Below are positions 16,534 through 24,961 of a stretch of DNA of 37,450 nucleotides, piece after piece. The position numbers were made by a program, and so were the translations under genes. The stretch comes from PVC group bacterium (GTDB lineage Bacteria; Verrucomicrobiota; Kiritimatiellia; SLAD01): assembly GCA_003562335.1 (NCBI GenBank), contig PWVE01000055.1, forward strand, positions 1-37,450, read 5' to 3'. The notes beneath the pieces are model-generated. The model was not told where the DNA came from. It searched no databases and saw only the letters and a list, made by a program, of their open reading frames with translations. The number at the start of each line of letters is the position of its first letter. Position 1 is the first letter of the stretch.

Positions 16534-17195
16534 TTTGAGTCTTTCCGGCAACGCGCAATAACTGTTTCTCCTGCCCGCACGCGTTCACCTTTTGCGATCG
16601 TCACTTCAACATCGGACGCGCGCAGGTAAATATCCATGCGCGACCCGAATTTCATCATTCCTATTCGTTCAGCCCGATCCAACGCTTGCTCCATTTCCAG
16701 CCAGTAGACGACCCGTCTCACGACCGGCCCCACGATTTGCTTCACCAGACAGTCGGTCTGGTCACCCCGGATATAGATCGAACTGTGTTCGTTATGCTCT
16801 GATGAAGCGTTGTCCATTGTCAATAAATGTTTACCGGGGGTATAGGCCAGCCCCGCCACCACGCCCGCCAGGGGCGACCGGTTGACGTGCACATCAAATG
16901 GATTGAGAAAAATACTGATCCGCACGGCTTCGCCCTGCAGGTAGTGGCGTTCCGACACCGTTTCCACGGCCCGCACCAATCCATCGGCCCCCGACACAAT
17001 TACTGCCGGATCCTTGGGGGGCGTACGATCCGGATCACGGAAGAAGTAGATAAAGAACGCCACGGCCAATACCCCCGCCACCGCCAGCACCGCCGTCAGC
17101 GTGCCAGCCCCCAGCACGCTGGCTACGCCAACGGCCAGCACCGACACCGCCACCGACCCCCCAATCAACGGGTACCCCTCTTTTACTATGCGCAT
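16530..17195 (-). CDS. psd: Phosphatidylserine decarboxylase (short, archaeal-type PSD)
   Basis: Converts phosphatidylserine to phosphatidylethanolamine with a pyruvoyl cofactor. The 221-residue protein is of the compact PSD type: two N-terminal hydrophobic segments, FFRDPDRTPP, FLNPFDVHVNRSP, and the self-cleavage site FGSRMD (G184-S185), where the chain splits into beta and alpha subunits and Ser becomes pyruvoyl. It begins 6 nt after the ClpX-like gene and overlaps pssA by ATGA, so the three form one operon. The pairing of psd with pssA is a conserved PE-synthesis unit. Confidence 0.93.
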   Translation of the reverse strand: MRIVKEGYPLIGGSVAVSVLAVGVASVLGAGTLTAVLAVAGVLAVAFFIYFFRDPDRTPPKDPAVIVSGADGLVRAVETVSERHYLQGEAVRISIFLNPFDVHVNRSPLAGVVAGLAYTPGKHLLTMDNASSEHNEHSSIYIRGDQTDCLVKQIVGPVVRRVVYWLEMEQALDRAERIGMMKFGSRMDIYLRASDVEVTIAKGERVRAGETVIARCRKDSK

Positions 17196-17201
17196 GCTCT
17201 G

Positions 17202-18833
17202 CTACTCCTCGTTGCGGGCGTGACTGGTCACCACCCATTTTGATAGTTCCCGGTCCGGATCCGCCACCACCGCATCCGTGATGGTAAACGCATCCCGTCC
17301 AGTATTGCGGGCTATAAGATTCAGCCCATATTCATAATTGCGGAACACCTCTTCGCAAACCGTGCGCATGGCTTTGCCGGTGGTGCGCACTTTGGCGCAC
17401 AGCGCTTCGATCGCGGCTTCTTCAAATATTAATTGCAGCCCGTGGACTTGGCGGAAGCGCTCCGCGAATTGCTGCACGTCCGCTTTCCATAAGTCCACTT
17501 GCGAATCGCGATTCCGCGCTAATAATTCCTGTAACGCCCGGTCGGGGGCCTCGACGGTTTCGGCATTGATTTCCAGCAATCTGACGCCCGTGGACGGCAG
17601 CTCAAACTTAAAATCGCGCAGGATGCGCTCCAGCACGGTCATTAAGCCGCGCGCGCCGGTCTTTTCCTCCTCCGCCCGGTGGGCGATGGCCTTGATCGCT
17701 TCCGATGTCGTGTGCAGCGTAATCCCGTAGCCCTGTAAATCCTCGCGGAACTGCAAGAGTACGCTGCCTTCCGACTTGACCAGTACCTGTTCCAGATCAC
17801 CCGCCGTTAACGGATCGCAAACCACCCGCACGGGCAAGCGCCCAATGAATTCGGGTTCAAACCCAAACTGGATAAAATCAGCGGTATTGACGCGCTGTAA
17901 ATAGTGGGCGTCGCGAGGGCCCGACGCCTGACCCGCTTCGTCGTGCGCAAAGCCGATACGGGACCGTTCCAAACGTGTGCGGACAATGTCCGACAACTTG
18001 TCGAACGCCCCGCTGACGATGAACAGCATATGACGGGTATTGATCGTGCGGGCCGCCGGACGGCCCCCGTGCCGCTGCATTTCCATGATGGCTTGCATCT
18101 GCCCGATCAAATCGGTCTGGCTGTGCAAGTTGACTTCCGTCTCCTCCATCAGTTTTAACAAGTTAATCTGTACCCCGCGACCCGATACATCCCGGCTACC
18201 GGCGGTTGAAGGCCCCGCAATCTTATCGATTTCGTCTATATAAATAATGCCGTAGCGCGCCCATTCGATGGAACCGTCAGCCGCCCGCACGAGATCCCGG
18301 ACAATGTCTTCCACGTCGTTCCCGACATAACCGGTCTCCGAAAACTTGGTGGCATCCGCTTTAACAAACGGCACCCCCACCAGCCGGGCAATACAACGCA
18401 TCAAATAGGTCTTGCCCACACCCGTGGGGCCCAGCAGGATAATATTCGGCTTGGCGTATTCCTGCTCCATGGTTTCCGGTTGCTCAATGCAGCGGCGCAC
18501 GTGGTTGTAGTGATCGCATACGGTCACGGCCAACACCTTCTTGGCCTCTTCCTGCTGCACCACGAAACGATCGAGATAATCCCGGACCTCGCGCGGCTTT
18601 AGGCTGAAGTCCCGGATACGCTGCAAAACCTGATCCTCCGCCTCGGGCTCGGAACCCTCCGGGGCGGTCGATGCCCCCGCAGTAGCCCCGCCCGCAAACA
18701 GATCGCTCCCGAGAAAGGCTGCTTGCGTCCGGTTCAGCAAGTCCATGAACTGCTGTTGCAGGTCATCGACCTCATCATGGGAATCATCAGCCATCGGTTT
18801 TACGGACTGGTTCATAGGACGGGCCGGACGCAT
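17202..18833 (-). CDS. ClpX-like AAA+ unfoldase lacking the zinc-binding domain
   Basis: A 543-residue AAA+ ATPase. Residues 1-75 are acidic and unlike the ClpX C4 zinc domain. The ATPase core follows ClpX closely: Walker A GPTGVGKT (135-142), pore loop GYVG (168-171), Walker B IIYIDEID (196-203), an RIGFAHDE segment at the position of the ClpP-docking IGF loop (293-295), and FGFEPEFIGRLP (323-334). A 110-residue tail extends beyond the usual end. Retention of IGF suggests it docks on ClpP; a distinct N-domain implies different substrates or adaptors. No clpP gene lies nearby. Three in-frame ATGs (18833, 18815, 18794) lack clear ribosome-binding sites, so the start is uncertain. It heads the psd-pssA operon. 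Confidence 0.85.
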   Translation of the reverse strand: MRPARPMNQSVKPMADDSHDEVDDLQQQFMDLLNRTQAAFLGSDLFAGGATAGASTAPEGSEPEAEDQVLQRIRDFSLKPREVRDYLDRFVVQQEEAKKVLAVTVCDHYNHVRRCIEQPETMEQEYAKPNIILLGPTGVGKTYLMRCIARLVGVPFVKADATKFSETGYVGNDVEDIVRDLVRAADGSIEWARYGIIYIDEIDKIAGPSTAGSRDVSGRGVQINLLKLMEETEVNLHSQTDLIGQMQAIMEMQRHGGRPAARTINTRHMLFIVSGAFDKLSDIVRTRLERSRIGFAHDEAGQASGPRDAHYLQRVNTADFIQFGFEPEFIGRLPVRVVCDPLTAGDLEQVLVKSEGSVLLQFREDLQGYGITLHTTSEAIKAIAHRAEEEKTGARGLMTVLERILRDFKFELPSTGVRLLEINAETVEAPDRALQELLARNRDSQVDLWKADVQQFAERFRQVHGLQLIFEEAAIEALCAKVRTTGKAMRTVCEEVFRNYEYGLNLIARNTGRDAFTITDAVVADPDRELSKWVVTSHARNEE

Positions 18834-18998
18834 CGCTTACAATCCGAAGAAACTCAACGAGATCACACATCCAATTGCTACTTTTTTCATATCTACGTCC
18901 CTTTAAAGAAAGACCACCGTCCACCGACTATTTGTATCGCAACCGTTAACCCACTTGTGGCACCCAAGCAAGGGATTAATCGTGACCAATTCCCTAAT

Positions 18999-19026
18999 TT
19001 GACTTTCCCCGCAAATCGGCTAGGTT
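18999..19026 (+). promoter_or_regulatory. Putative sigma70-type promoter for the PilZ-like gene
   Basis: TTGACT (18999-19004) and TAGGTT (19021-19026) are separated by 16 nt, 44 nt upstream of ATG 19070. An AGGA ribosome-binding site lies 4 nt before the start. It sits in the 236-bp divergent interval between the ClpX-like operon and the PilZ-like gene. Confidence 0.35.
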
Positions 19027-19069
19027 AGGTCCGTCAGCTTATTTAAGGGAAGGAATCACGTAGGACGTC

Positions 19070-19414
19070 ATGGCGACAGTGAACGATATAATTATTTATT
19101 GTGACGAAGACGACGGGCAACCGCAACCTAATACGTTTCGCCTGTGTCCGTTGGGAATTCAATATTATGCCGCCCGCCCACTCAACGAGTGCTGCCTAAT
19201 GGATTTCACCCTGGCTCTACCGGGCGCGGATGCCGATGACCCGGATACCATTTGCTGTACGGGACTTGTCGTCCAGTGCTCTGCCCCTGATAACGGGAAT
19301 AACCTGTATCGTATTTGGGTAAAATTCATGGATTTGGCGCCATACGTTGAAGAGCAGCTCCGCACACTTTGCAAAGAGTGTCAGCTAAACTGTCCTTTCT
19401 GCGAGAACTACTAG
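19070..19414 (+). CDS. PilZ-like protein with C-terminal cysteine cluster
   Basis: A 114-residue protein. The centre (TFRLCPLGIQYYAARPL ... MDFTLALP ... CTGLVVQCSAPDNGNNLYRIWVKFMDL) has the strand pattern of a PilZ domain, including the position of the D/NxSxxG motif, here CPLG. The Arg pair (RxxxR) that grips cyclic-di-GMP is absent from the N-terminus, so ligand binding is doubtful. It ends in LCKECQLNCPFCENY, a C-x2-C-x3-C-x2-C cluster that could hold zinc or iron. From memory, similar proteins ending CPFCEN occur in Verrucomicrobia-type genomes. The J-domain gene begins 13 nt downstream, suggesting a shared operon and function. Confidence 0.7.
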   Translation: MATVNDIIIYCDEDDGQPQPNTFRLCPLGIQYYAARPLNECCLMDFTLALPGADADDPDTICCTGLVVQCSAPDNGNNLYRIWVKFMDLAPYVEEQLRTLCKECQLNCPFCENY

Positions 19415-19427
19415 CCGACTGCACACG

Positions 19428-20201
19428 GTGACACGGCCCTATTACGAAGTGCTGGGAATCCATCCGGAAAGCGATTTCCAAACGCTGCGCAAAGCCTATT
19501 ATCACCGCGCCAAGACCTGTCACCCGGACCACCACCCCAATCAGCCGCGGAAAGTGGAGGAATTCAAGCGGTTGGTAGAGGCGTTCAACGTCTTGTCCGA
19601 CCCGCTGGCGCGGGCCGCGTACGACCAACAACGCGCCAACGCAACATCTTCCGCCCCTCGCGGGACATACCGACCAGATATGGTGACGGAGCCTCCGATC
19701 CTGGACACACGGGCCGACGATATTCTGGAAGAGATGATCGTGGGTAACATCGTTCCCCGCAACACCACCCTGCAAACCTTAATGCTCGATCTGGAACGTA
19801 CCGCACAGTTCATGCTGTTGCGCGAGGCCAAGACCTACTTTTATACCGGACAGATTGAGGCCGCGCGCGTGCGGTTTGAAAAATATCTAGCCTTCGCCCC
19901 ACTCAATGTACTCGCTTGGTATTACCGTGGCCGCTGTGATTTGCGTCAGGGAAATGCGCGCCAAGCCGCCCGGGCCTATGCCGAAGCCATCCGCATAGGG
20001 AGTCGGCGCCAACCGCCGCTCTATTGCTACCGGATCCGCCAGGAACTGCACACGCTGCGCCGGACTCAACTTGGCGGGTGGGCACGCTTGTGCAGCCTGT
20101 TCCGTACCCCGCCATCGGCAGAACCGTTGCCACCCGACGTTGCGATGCGCCGTGAAGTAAACCGTGCCATACACCGTTTGGCACAAACGCGACCGGAGTG
20201 A
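19428..20201 (+). CDS. J-domain protein with C-terminal TPR
   Basis: A 257-residue protein starting at GTG 19428; the J domain begins at once (RPYYEVLGIHPESDFQTLRKAYYHRAKTCHPD), so no later start is possible. The HPD motif (32-34) that stimulates DnaK ATPase is present. No DnaJ zinc-finger or substrate domains follow; instead residues 120-190 form TPR-like helices (AREAKTYFYTGQIEAARVRFEKYLAFAP, NVLAWYYRGRCDLRQGNARQAARAYAEAI), so it is a specialised co-chaperone that probably binds a client through the TPR. Its partner may be the PilZ-like protein just upstream. Confidence 0.88.
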   Translation: MTRPYYEVLGIHPESDFQTLRKAYYHRAKTCHPDHHPNQPRKVEEFKRLVEAFNVLSDPLARAAYDQQRANATSSAPRGTYRPDMVTEPPILDTRADDILEEMIVGNIVPRNTTLQTLMLDLERTAQFMLLREAKTYFYTGQIEAARVRFEKYLAFAPLNVLAWYYRGRCDLRQGNARQAARAYAEAIRIGSRRQPPLYCYRIRQELHTLRRTQLGGWARLCSLFRTPPSAEPLPPDVAMRREVNRAIHRLAQTRPE

Positions 20202-20310
20202 ATAGGTGGCTGTCAGGTTTCATGCACCAAACAGACATAAATCCGTGGTCAAGAGACGGCGTGTGTCGGAGACCAAAAAAGGCAATCAACGCTATACATG
20301 AGGTAACAAG

Positions 20311-20838
20311 ATGAAGATGGAAATACTGTTTTGGTCATTTTTGGGTATGGCCCTTTCAACGCCTGCTTGGGCCTTGCAGGTCGGGGATGCCGTTCCCAAC
20401 ATGGCACGCCCCTCGACCGGTGGGGAGGATATCCGGTTATCGGATTTAGCAGGACGCTGGCTGGTCCTTTACTTCTATCCGCGTGCCTTCACGCCGGGCT
20501 GCACAGCTCAGTCCTGCTCGCTGCGCGATACCTACGGTGAAATTCAAGATCACGGAGCCGCTATTCTGGGGGTTAGCCTGGATTCTCCCGATCGTCAGCG
20601 GGAATTCAAGGCTGAGCATCATCTGCCTTTTGAGTTGCTGAGCGACACGGATAAAGAGCTGGCGCGCGCCTTCGACAGCTTGATGGTGGGCGGTCTAATG
20701 GCCGCGCGCAAAACCTTCATCATCGATCCCGATGGGCGCGTGGCCTATCGCTTTGATCGGCCCGACACCCGCAATCATGGCGAGGAAGTAGTCGCCAAGC
20801 TGGAAGAACTGCTCGGGTCGGAACGCAAAAATAATTGA
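20311..20838 (+). CDS. Exported peroxiredoxin (BCP/PrxQ type)
   Basis: Reduces hydrogen peroxide and organic peroxides with thiols. Of 175 residues, 1-21 form a signal peptide (ILFWSFLGMALSTPAWA), so it acts in the periplasm, unlike E. coli Bcp. The AhpC/TSA domain shows YFYPRAFTPGCTAQSC, with peroxidatic C64 and nearby C69 as in Bcp. A GAGGT ribosome-binding site precedes the ATG. Its reductant is not evident nearby. Confidence 0.9.
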   Translation: MKMEILFWSFLGMALSTPAWALQVGDAVPNMARPSTGGEDIRLSDLAGRWLVLYFYPRAFTPGCTAQSCSLRDTYGEIQDHGAAILGVSLDSPDRQREFKAEHHLPFELLSDTDKELARAFDSLMVGGLMAARKTFIIDPDGRVAYRFDRPDTRNHGEEVVAKLEELLGSERKNN

Positions 20839-20891
20839 TTTAGCTTTCTGCAAACGGTATGGAAGGTGCGTTCACTCCACGGGAGGACCGC

Positions 20892-21614
20892 ATGATAAAA
20901 AGCGCACCATCATTTCCTTTGCGCGGTGCCCTAACCGCGCTGATTTTCTTGTTGCTGTCGCAGTCGGGTGTACGCGCTGAGACGGATGAGTCGTCCGCAG
21001 TTGAACCGGGCATGACGCGGGCCGAAGTGGTCGCGCGCTGGGGCGATCCGCCTAGTCACGCACGCAGCGGTGACACGGAACTGCTGCACTACAACCGCGG
21101 CCGTGAGGTGTTTCTACAAAATGGACGTGTCCAGTACGTGCGCAGCGAGACCTCGCGGACGGGCCGCCCCATGTCGGCCACCAACCTTGAAGAACGGCTG
21201 CACCAATTGACGATACGCGCTGAGGGCTCGGCAGACTTTGGTGCTTGGGAGGAGCGCGATTTGTCGACGGGTGAAACGATCGCGCTCCTGGCCTTTTTTG
21301 TCTTCATCATGCTGCTCATGCTGGTCACCATGTGGCGCATCTTCACCAAGGCCGGTTATGCCGGCTGGACCAGTCTTGTCCCCATTTACAATGCGGTCGT
21401 GCTGATGTGGATTGCCGGTAAGCCGGGGTGGTGGGTTCTGTTGATGATGCTGCCGGTGGTCAACATCATCATTATGCTTCTGGCCGACATTGGGTTGGCC
21501 CATCAATTTGATAAAGGCACGGGTTTTGGCGTCGGTTTATTTTTCCTGCCGCTCATCTTTATGCCCATACTTGCCTTCGGCTCAGCCGAACACGTTAATC
21601 CACGGGAGGCCTGA
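20892..21614 (+). CDS. OmlA/SmpA-like segment fused to a DUF5684-type membrane domain
   Basis: A 240-residue protein. I move the start to ATG 20892 because GGGAGG (20881-20886) lies 5 nt upstream and the signal sequence (ALIFLLLSQSGVRA) then follows naturally. The exported part (EPGMTRAEVVARWGDPPSHARSGDTELLHYNRG) resembles the SmpA/OmlA/BamE motif: a helix, then G-x-P and a Tyr-rich strand. The C-terminal half has four hydrophobic segments with the DUF5684 pattern (WRIFTKAGYAGWTSLVPIYNAVVLMWIAGKPGWWVLLMMLPVVN). The combination is unusual; function unknown. Its stop overlaps the ldhA start (TGATG). Confidence 0.72.
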   Translation: MIKSAPSFPLRGALTALIFLLLSQSGVRAETDESSAVEPGMTRAEVVARWGDPPSHARSGDTELLHYNRGREVFLQNGRVQYVRSETSRTGRPMSATNLEERLHQLTIRAEGSADFGAWEERDLSTGETIALLAFFVFIMLLMLVTMWRIFTKAGYAGWTSLVPIYNAVVLMWIAGKPGWWVLLMMLPVVNIIIMLLADIGLAHQFDKGTGFGVGLFFLPLIFMPILAFGSAEHVNPREA

Positions 21615-22630
21615 TGAACACCCCACCACCATCCATTGCCGTTTTCGATACCAAGCCCTACGACCGGGTGTCCTTGTGCGCGGCGGCCGCAGCCAAGCAG
21701 TTGACGTGGACCTTTCATTCGTTCCGCCTCGAAAGTGCCACGGCCGCCGCTGCCGAGGGGGCCAACACAGCCTGTATATTTGTAAATGATCATGCCGATG
21801 CTGCGGCCATTGACCGGCTGGTGCAGGCGGGCGTAAGCCATCTGGCTCTGCGTTGTGCCGGTTTCAACAACGTGGACCTGCCCGCTGCGCGGGCCGCTGG
21901 TTTGCGCGTTACCCGCGTGCCCAGCTACTCGCCGCACGCTGTCGCGGAGCATACCATTGCATTATTATTGACGCTCAACCGCAAGATTCATAAGGCCTTT
22001 AACCGGGTGCGCGAACTCAACTTTTCACTCAGCGGTCTGGTGGGATTCGACTTGCACGGGAAAACGGCCGGGATTATCGGCACCGGCCGCACCGGGGCCT
22101 TGGTGGCACAGGCGCTGCGCGGTTTTGGCATGGAGGTCATGGCCTACGACCCTTACCCACAAGCGGCTTGGGCCGAAACGCATGGCATTACATACGCCGA
22201 TATGACCACGGTCTTTCAGCGCGCCGACGTACTCTCGTTGCACGTCCCCCTAACCCCGGAAACGCAGCACCTGGTCACGGACCGCACCTTGGCCTTGATG
22301 AAGCCGGGCGCCATCCTCATCAATGTCAGTCGTGGTGCCCTGGTGGATACCACCTATTTAATTCAACACCTCAAATCCAGCCACTTGGGCGGGGTGGCGC
22401 TTGACGTCTACGAGGAAGAGGAAGGCGTTTTTTTCGAGGATTTGTCGGCGGAAATGCTGCAAGACGACGAACTCGCCCGCCTCTTAACCTTCCCCAACGT
22501 ACTGATTACCTCACATCAAGCCTTCCTCACGCGCGAGGCCCTGGCGGAAATTGCACGGGTTACCGTCGACAACGCCCTCCGGGCGGCCCAAGGCCAACCG
22601 GCGTTGGAGGAAACAGAATTGACGGGTTAA
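21614..22630 (+). CDS. ldhA: D-lactate dehydrogenase, fermentative type
   Basis: Reduces pyruvate to D-lactate with NADH. The 338-residue protein matches the LdhA branch of D-2-hydroxyacid dehydrogenases: LRCAGFNNVDL, YSPHAVAEHTIALLLTLNRKIHKA, the Rossmann loop GIIGTGRTG, INVSRGALVDT carrying the substrate Arg, ALDVYEEEEGVFFEDLS, and the catalytic His in SHQAFLTREAL. Full length. It supports a fermentative or facultatively anaerobic lifestyle. It starts on the last base of the upstream stop codon. Confidence 0.93.
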   Translation: MNTPPPSIAVFDTKPYDRVSLCAAAAAKQLTWTFHSFRLESATAAAAEGANTACIFVNDHADAAAIDRLVQAGVSHLALRCAGFNNVDLPAARAAGLRVTRVPSYSPHAVAEHTIALLLTLNRKIHKAFNRVRELNFSLSGLVGFDLHGKTAGIIGTGRTGALVAQALRGFGMEVMAYDPYPQAAWAETHGITYADMTTVFQRADVLSLHVPLTPETQHLVTDRTLALMKPGAILINVSRGALVDTTYLIQHLKSSHLGGVALDVYEEEEGVFFEDLSAEMLQDDELARLLTFPNVLITSHQAFLTREALAEIARVTVDNALRAAQGQPALEETELTG

Positions 22631-22653
22631 AACAGAAACAAAAGGAGGTTGAC

Positions 22654-24048
22654 ATGAACAACCATACCATCCACCGGCGGCTATCATTTTGGGTCCGCAC
22701 CATGACCGGCTGCATCGGCCTGGCACTGACCGCCTGCGGCAACACCACCAACTCGACAGAACCGGATACGCCCGCCCCCGCCCCTGCCACGGAATCACGG
22801 ACACCACCGGTGGCCGTGCTGCGCTCCCTGGCCCAGCCGCTGGCGGAGAGCGATAATTTAGATCCGCTACTGGAACGGGCCACCGACGCCCGCGTCGTGT
22901 TGCTGGGCGAAGCCTCCCACGGCACGTCCGAATTCTATACGTGGCGCGCCCATATCAGTCGTCGACTAATCGCCGAACAGGGCGTGGATTTTATAGCCGT
23001 GGAAGGCGACTGGGCGACCCTGTGGAAACTGAATGCGTACGTCAAACATCTCGACTCCCCCTATGCTTCCGCCCGCGATATCATGAAAACGTTTACCCGC
23101 TGGCCGGTCTGGATGTGGGCCAACGAGGAGACAGCGGAACTGATTGAATGGATGCGGGACTTCAATGCCAACCGCCCGCCGGCTGAACGGGTCGGCTTTT
23201 ACGGCATAGATGTGTATGGCGAGCAAACGGCTATGGAGGAGGCCGTGAACCGCCTAAAAACCATTAACGAGGAGTGGGCACAGGAGGTGGCCGCCGCCTA
23301 TGCCTGTTTTGACCCTTATCGCGACAATATGCACCAATACGCCCGGGCCGTCGCCCTGGGCGAACGAACCTGCCAATCCGCCGTGGAACAAGCCTATGCG
23401 TTGCTGCAAGAGGCGGTGGCCGGTGCGGCGGACGACGAACGCTATGCCCTCTGGGTGACCAAAATGCACACGAAAGTGGTCAAGAACGCAGAACGCCATT
23501 TCCGCCTGATGGTGCAGGGCGGTGCGGCCTCTTGGAATGCCCGGGTCGACCACTTCTTCGGCGTCGTCGACCGCCTGCTTGCATGGTACGGTCCCGACGC
23601 ACGCGGCGTTGTTTGGGCCCACAACACGCATATCGGTGATGCGCGCGCGAGTGCCATGACGGCCAGCGGCCAGCGCAACATCGGACAGCTTGCCCGCCAG
23701 GAATGGGGTCTGGACGCCGTTTGGGCTGTGGGGTTTGGCACGCATCGCGGCACGGTCCAAGCCGGACGCGAATGGGGGGCCGCCATGGAGACCATGACCG
23801 TTCCGCACGGTCGCGACGGCAGCGCTGAGGATTGGATGTACCAGGCCACCACGGAACCGGCCTTGTTCATATTCGACGAAGCCCCGGATTTGAGTTCGTT
23901 AATGGAGGTTGTCGGCCACCGGGCCATCGGCGTGGTCTATCAACCCGAACGCGAACGGCTCGGCAACTACGTGCCCACCATTCTGCCGCGTCGCTACAAC
24001 GCCTTCATCTTCATCCCCGAAACCACCGCCCTCACGCCCGTGCAGTAA
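22654..24048 (+). CDS. Erythromycin-esterase-family lipoprotein
   Basis: A 464-residue protein of the erythromycin esterase-like superfamily. Family motifs are VVLLGEASHGTSEFY (GEASHG at 85-90, with the catalytic Glu/His), DFIAVEGDWATLWKLN, TRWPVWMWANEE, VGFYGIDVYG and VVWAHNTHIGDA. An N-terminal lipobox LTAC (25-28) and a Pro/Thr-rich linker (PDTPAPAPATES) show it is lipid-anchored at the cell surface or in the periplasm. True macrolide esterases are cytoplasmic, so its natural ester substrate is probably different and resistance should not be assumed. Shine-Dalgarno AAAGGAGG is strong. A hairpin-bearing interval follows. Confidence 0.87.
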   Translation: MNNHTIHRRLSFWVRTMTGCIGLALTACGNTTNSTEPDTPAPAPATESRTPPVAVLRSLAQPLAESDNLDPLLERATDARVVLLGEASHGTSEFYTWRAHISRRLIAEQGVDFIAVEGDWATLWKLNAYVKHLDSPYASARDIMKTFTRWPVWMWANEETAELIEWMRDFNANRPPAERVGFYGIDVYGEQTAMEEAVNRLKTINEEWAQEVAAAYACFDPYRDNMHQYARAVALGERTCQSAVEQAYALLQEAVAGAADDERYALWVTKMHTKVVKNAERHFRLMVQGGAASWNARVDHFFGVVDRLLAWYGPDARGVVWAHNTHIGDARASAMTASGQRNIGQLARQEWGLDAVWAVGFGTHRGTVQAGREWGAAMETMTVPHGRDGSAEDWMYQATTEPALFIFDEAPDLSSLMEVVGHRAIGVVYQPERERLGNYVPTILPRRYNAFIFIPETTALTPVQ

Positions 24049-24383
24049 ATCGTTACGGCATAATGGAGACTTCTTAACCCCCAATTCTCGCCAACTTCGT
24101 GGCGAGAGCGCGAAGCGTGTGGCAGAGCGGGAGGTCATTCAACGTCACATTATTGACCCCGCAAGACCCCAGGACTAATAAAGCCCCAAATCCCCGGACC
24201 AGCCCCGATCTCGGCGCTTCGCGCCTCCGCGCCCGACGGCAAATAGGGATCGACGTTCACCGGCCAATGCGGTATGAGTTGGCGCGTGTATCTGATTCGT
24301 TCCCATTGTACGGTGACGTCGAATGCAAAGGCTGGATTTCGCGCAGTTACCGTTCGAAATCTACGAACTGACGAGGTAGCATT
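24049..24383. other. 335-bp interval with hairpin, no convincing gene
   Basis: ORF 24099-24371 plus and its antisense mate 24150-24440 show no recognisable domain. The interval contains the perfect hairpin at 24086-24107 and GC-rich tracts (CGGCGCTTCGCGCCTCCGCGC). It separates the esterase from the DUF7718/DUF5647-like operon and marks a transition to accessory DNA. Confidence 0.45.
24086..24107. repeat. Perfect 8-bp hairpin TCTCGCCA/TGGCGAGA
   Basis: TCTCGCCA-acttcg-TGGCGAGA, 8 bp with a 6-nt loop. No T-run follows on either strand, so it is more likely an extragenic palindrome than a terminator. Confidence 0.5.
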
Positions 24384-24695
24384 GTGGAGAAGAGGGCAGA
24401 ATATGTTATCAGGCTTGGTGCCGGAGACCGCTACCGGCATTTACATGTCCGGGTGCGGGAGCGAATTGTGTTCTTTCGGGTCCAGTTGGAGACGCGGGTT
24501 GGAGGGGTATGGCTACCCGTGGTACGCTACGATACTGCGCACGGTTTTGCGCATCGCGATCTACTGGATCAAAAGGGCCGGGCGGAAAAGACGCCACTGT
24601 TCAACCAGGATTTAAACGATGCGTTAACCTTCGCAGAGAAGGATCTGAAGACGAACTGGCGGTACTACAAGCAAAGGTTTCTGGAGGAATCATGA
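24384..24695 (+). CDS. DUF7718-like small protein
   Basis: A 103-residue protein starting at GTG 24384 with GAGG 7 nt upstream. The central string FFRVQLETRVGGVWLPVVRYDTAHGFAHRDLLDQKG and the tail TFAEKDLKTNWRYYKQRFLEE match my memory of the DUF7718 family; no biochemical role is known to me. It overlaps the DUF5647-like gene by ATGA. The two-gene layout with a broken helicase-like third gene suggests an accessory or defence operon, possibly of toxin-antitoxin type. Confidence 0.6.
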   Translation: MEKRAEYVIRLGAGDRYRHLHVRVRERIVFFRVQLETRVGGVWLPVVRYDTAHGFAHRDLLDQKGRAEKTPLFNQDLNDALTFAEKDLKTNWRYYKQRFLEES

Positions 24696-24961
24696 ATACG
24701 GACGATACGATGATAGAAAAAAATATCGAGCTCAGTGCCGAATTCAGCCGGTACTTGTTCGAACACCCCGAAATCGAAGCTTCCCTGCCCATGGATGCCG
24801 AAGTGGTGCTGTTGCCGGAGTTCGATCCGGCTCTGCGTGCCTTCAATCAGAAGTTAGGACAAACGATGGAGGCGCAAGGGGAGAACGTTGCGTATGTGCG
24901 CATTGGTCCCATGCGTCCGAGAGCTCTCTCTCGAATAGAGTCGCTGGCTGTTGGCGCTTGA
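24692..24961 (+). CDS. DUF5647-like small protein
   Basis: An 89-residue protein starting at ATG 24692 with GGAGG 5 nt upstream; the ORF track shows it within a longer frame beginning at 24509. The sequence IEKNIELSAEFSRYLFEHPEIEASLPMDAEVVLLPEFDPAL resembles DUF5647 proteins. It overlaps its upstream partner (ATGA) and its downstream stub (TGATG), so the three were translated as a unit. Function unknown. Confidence 0.65.
   Translation: MNTDDTMIEKNIELSAEFSRYLFEHPEIEASLPMDAEVVLLPEFDPALRAFNQKLGQTMEAQGENVAYVRIGPMRPRALSRIESLAVGA

Noticed and set aside
24099-24371. 90-aa ORF in the interval after the erythromycin-esterase-like gene
   Set aside because: No ribosome-binding site, no family match, contains the hairpin repeat; treated as non-coding.
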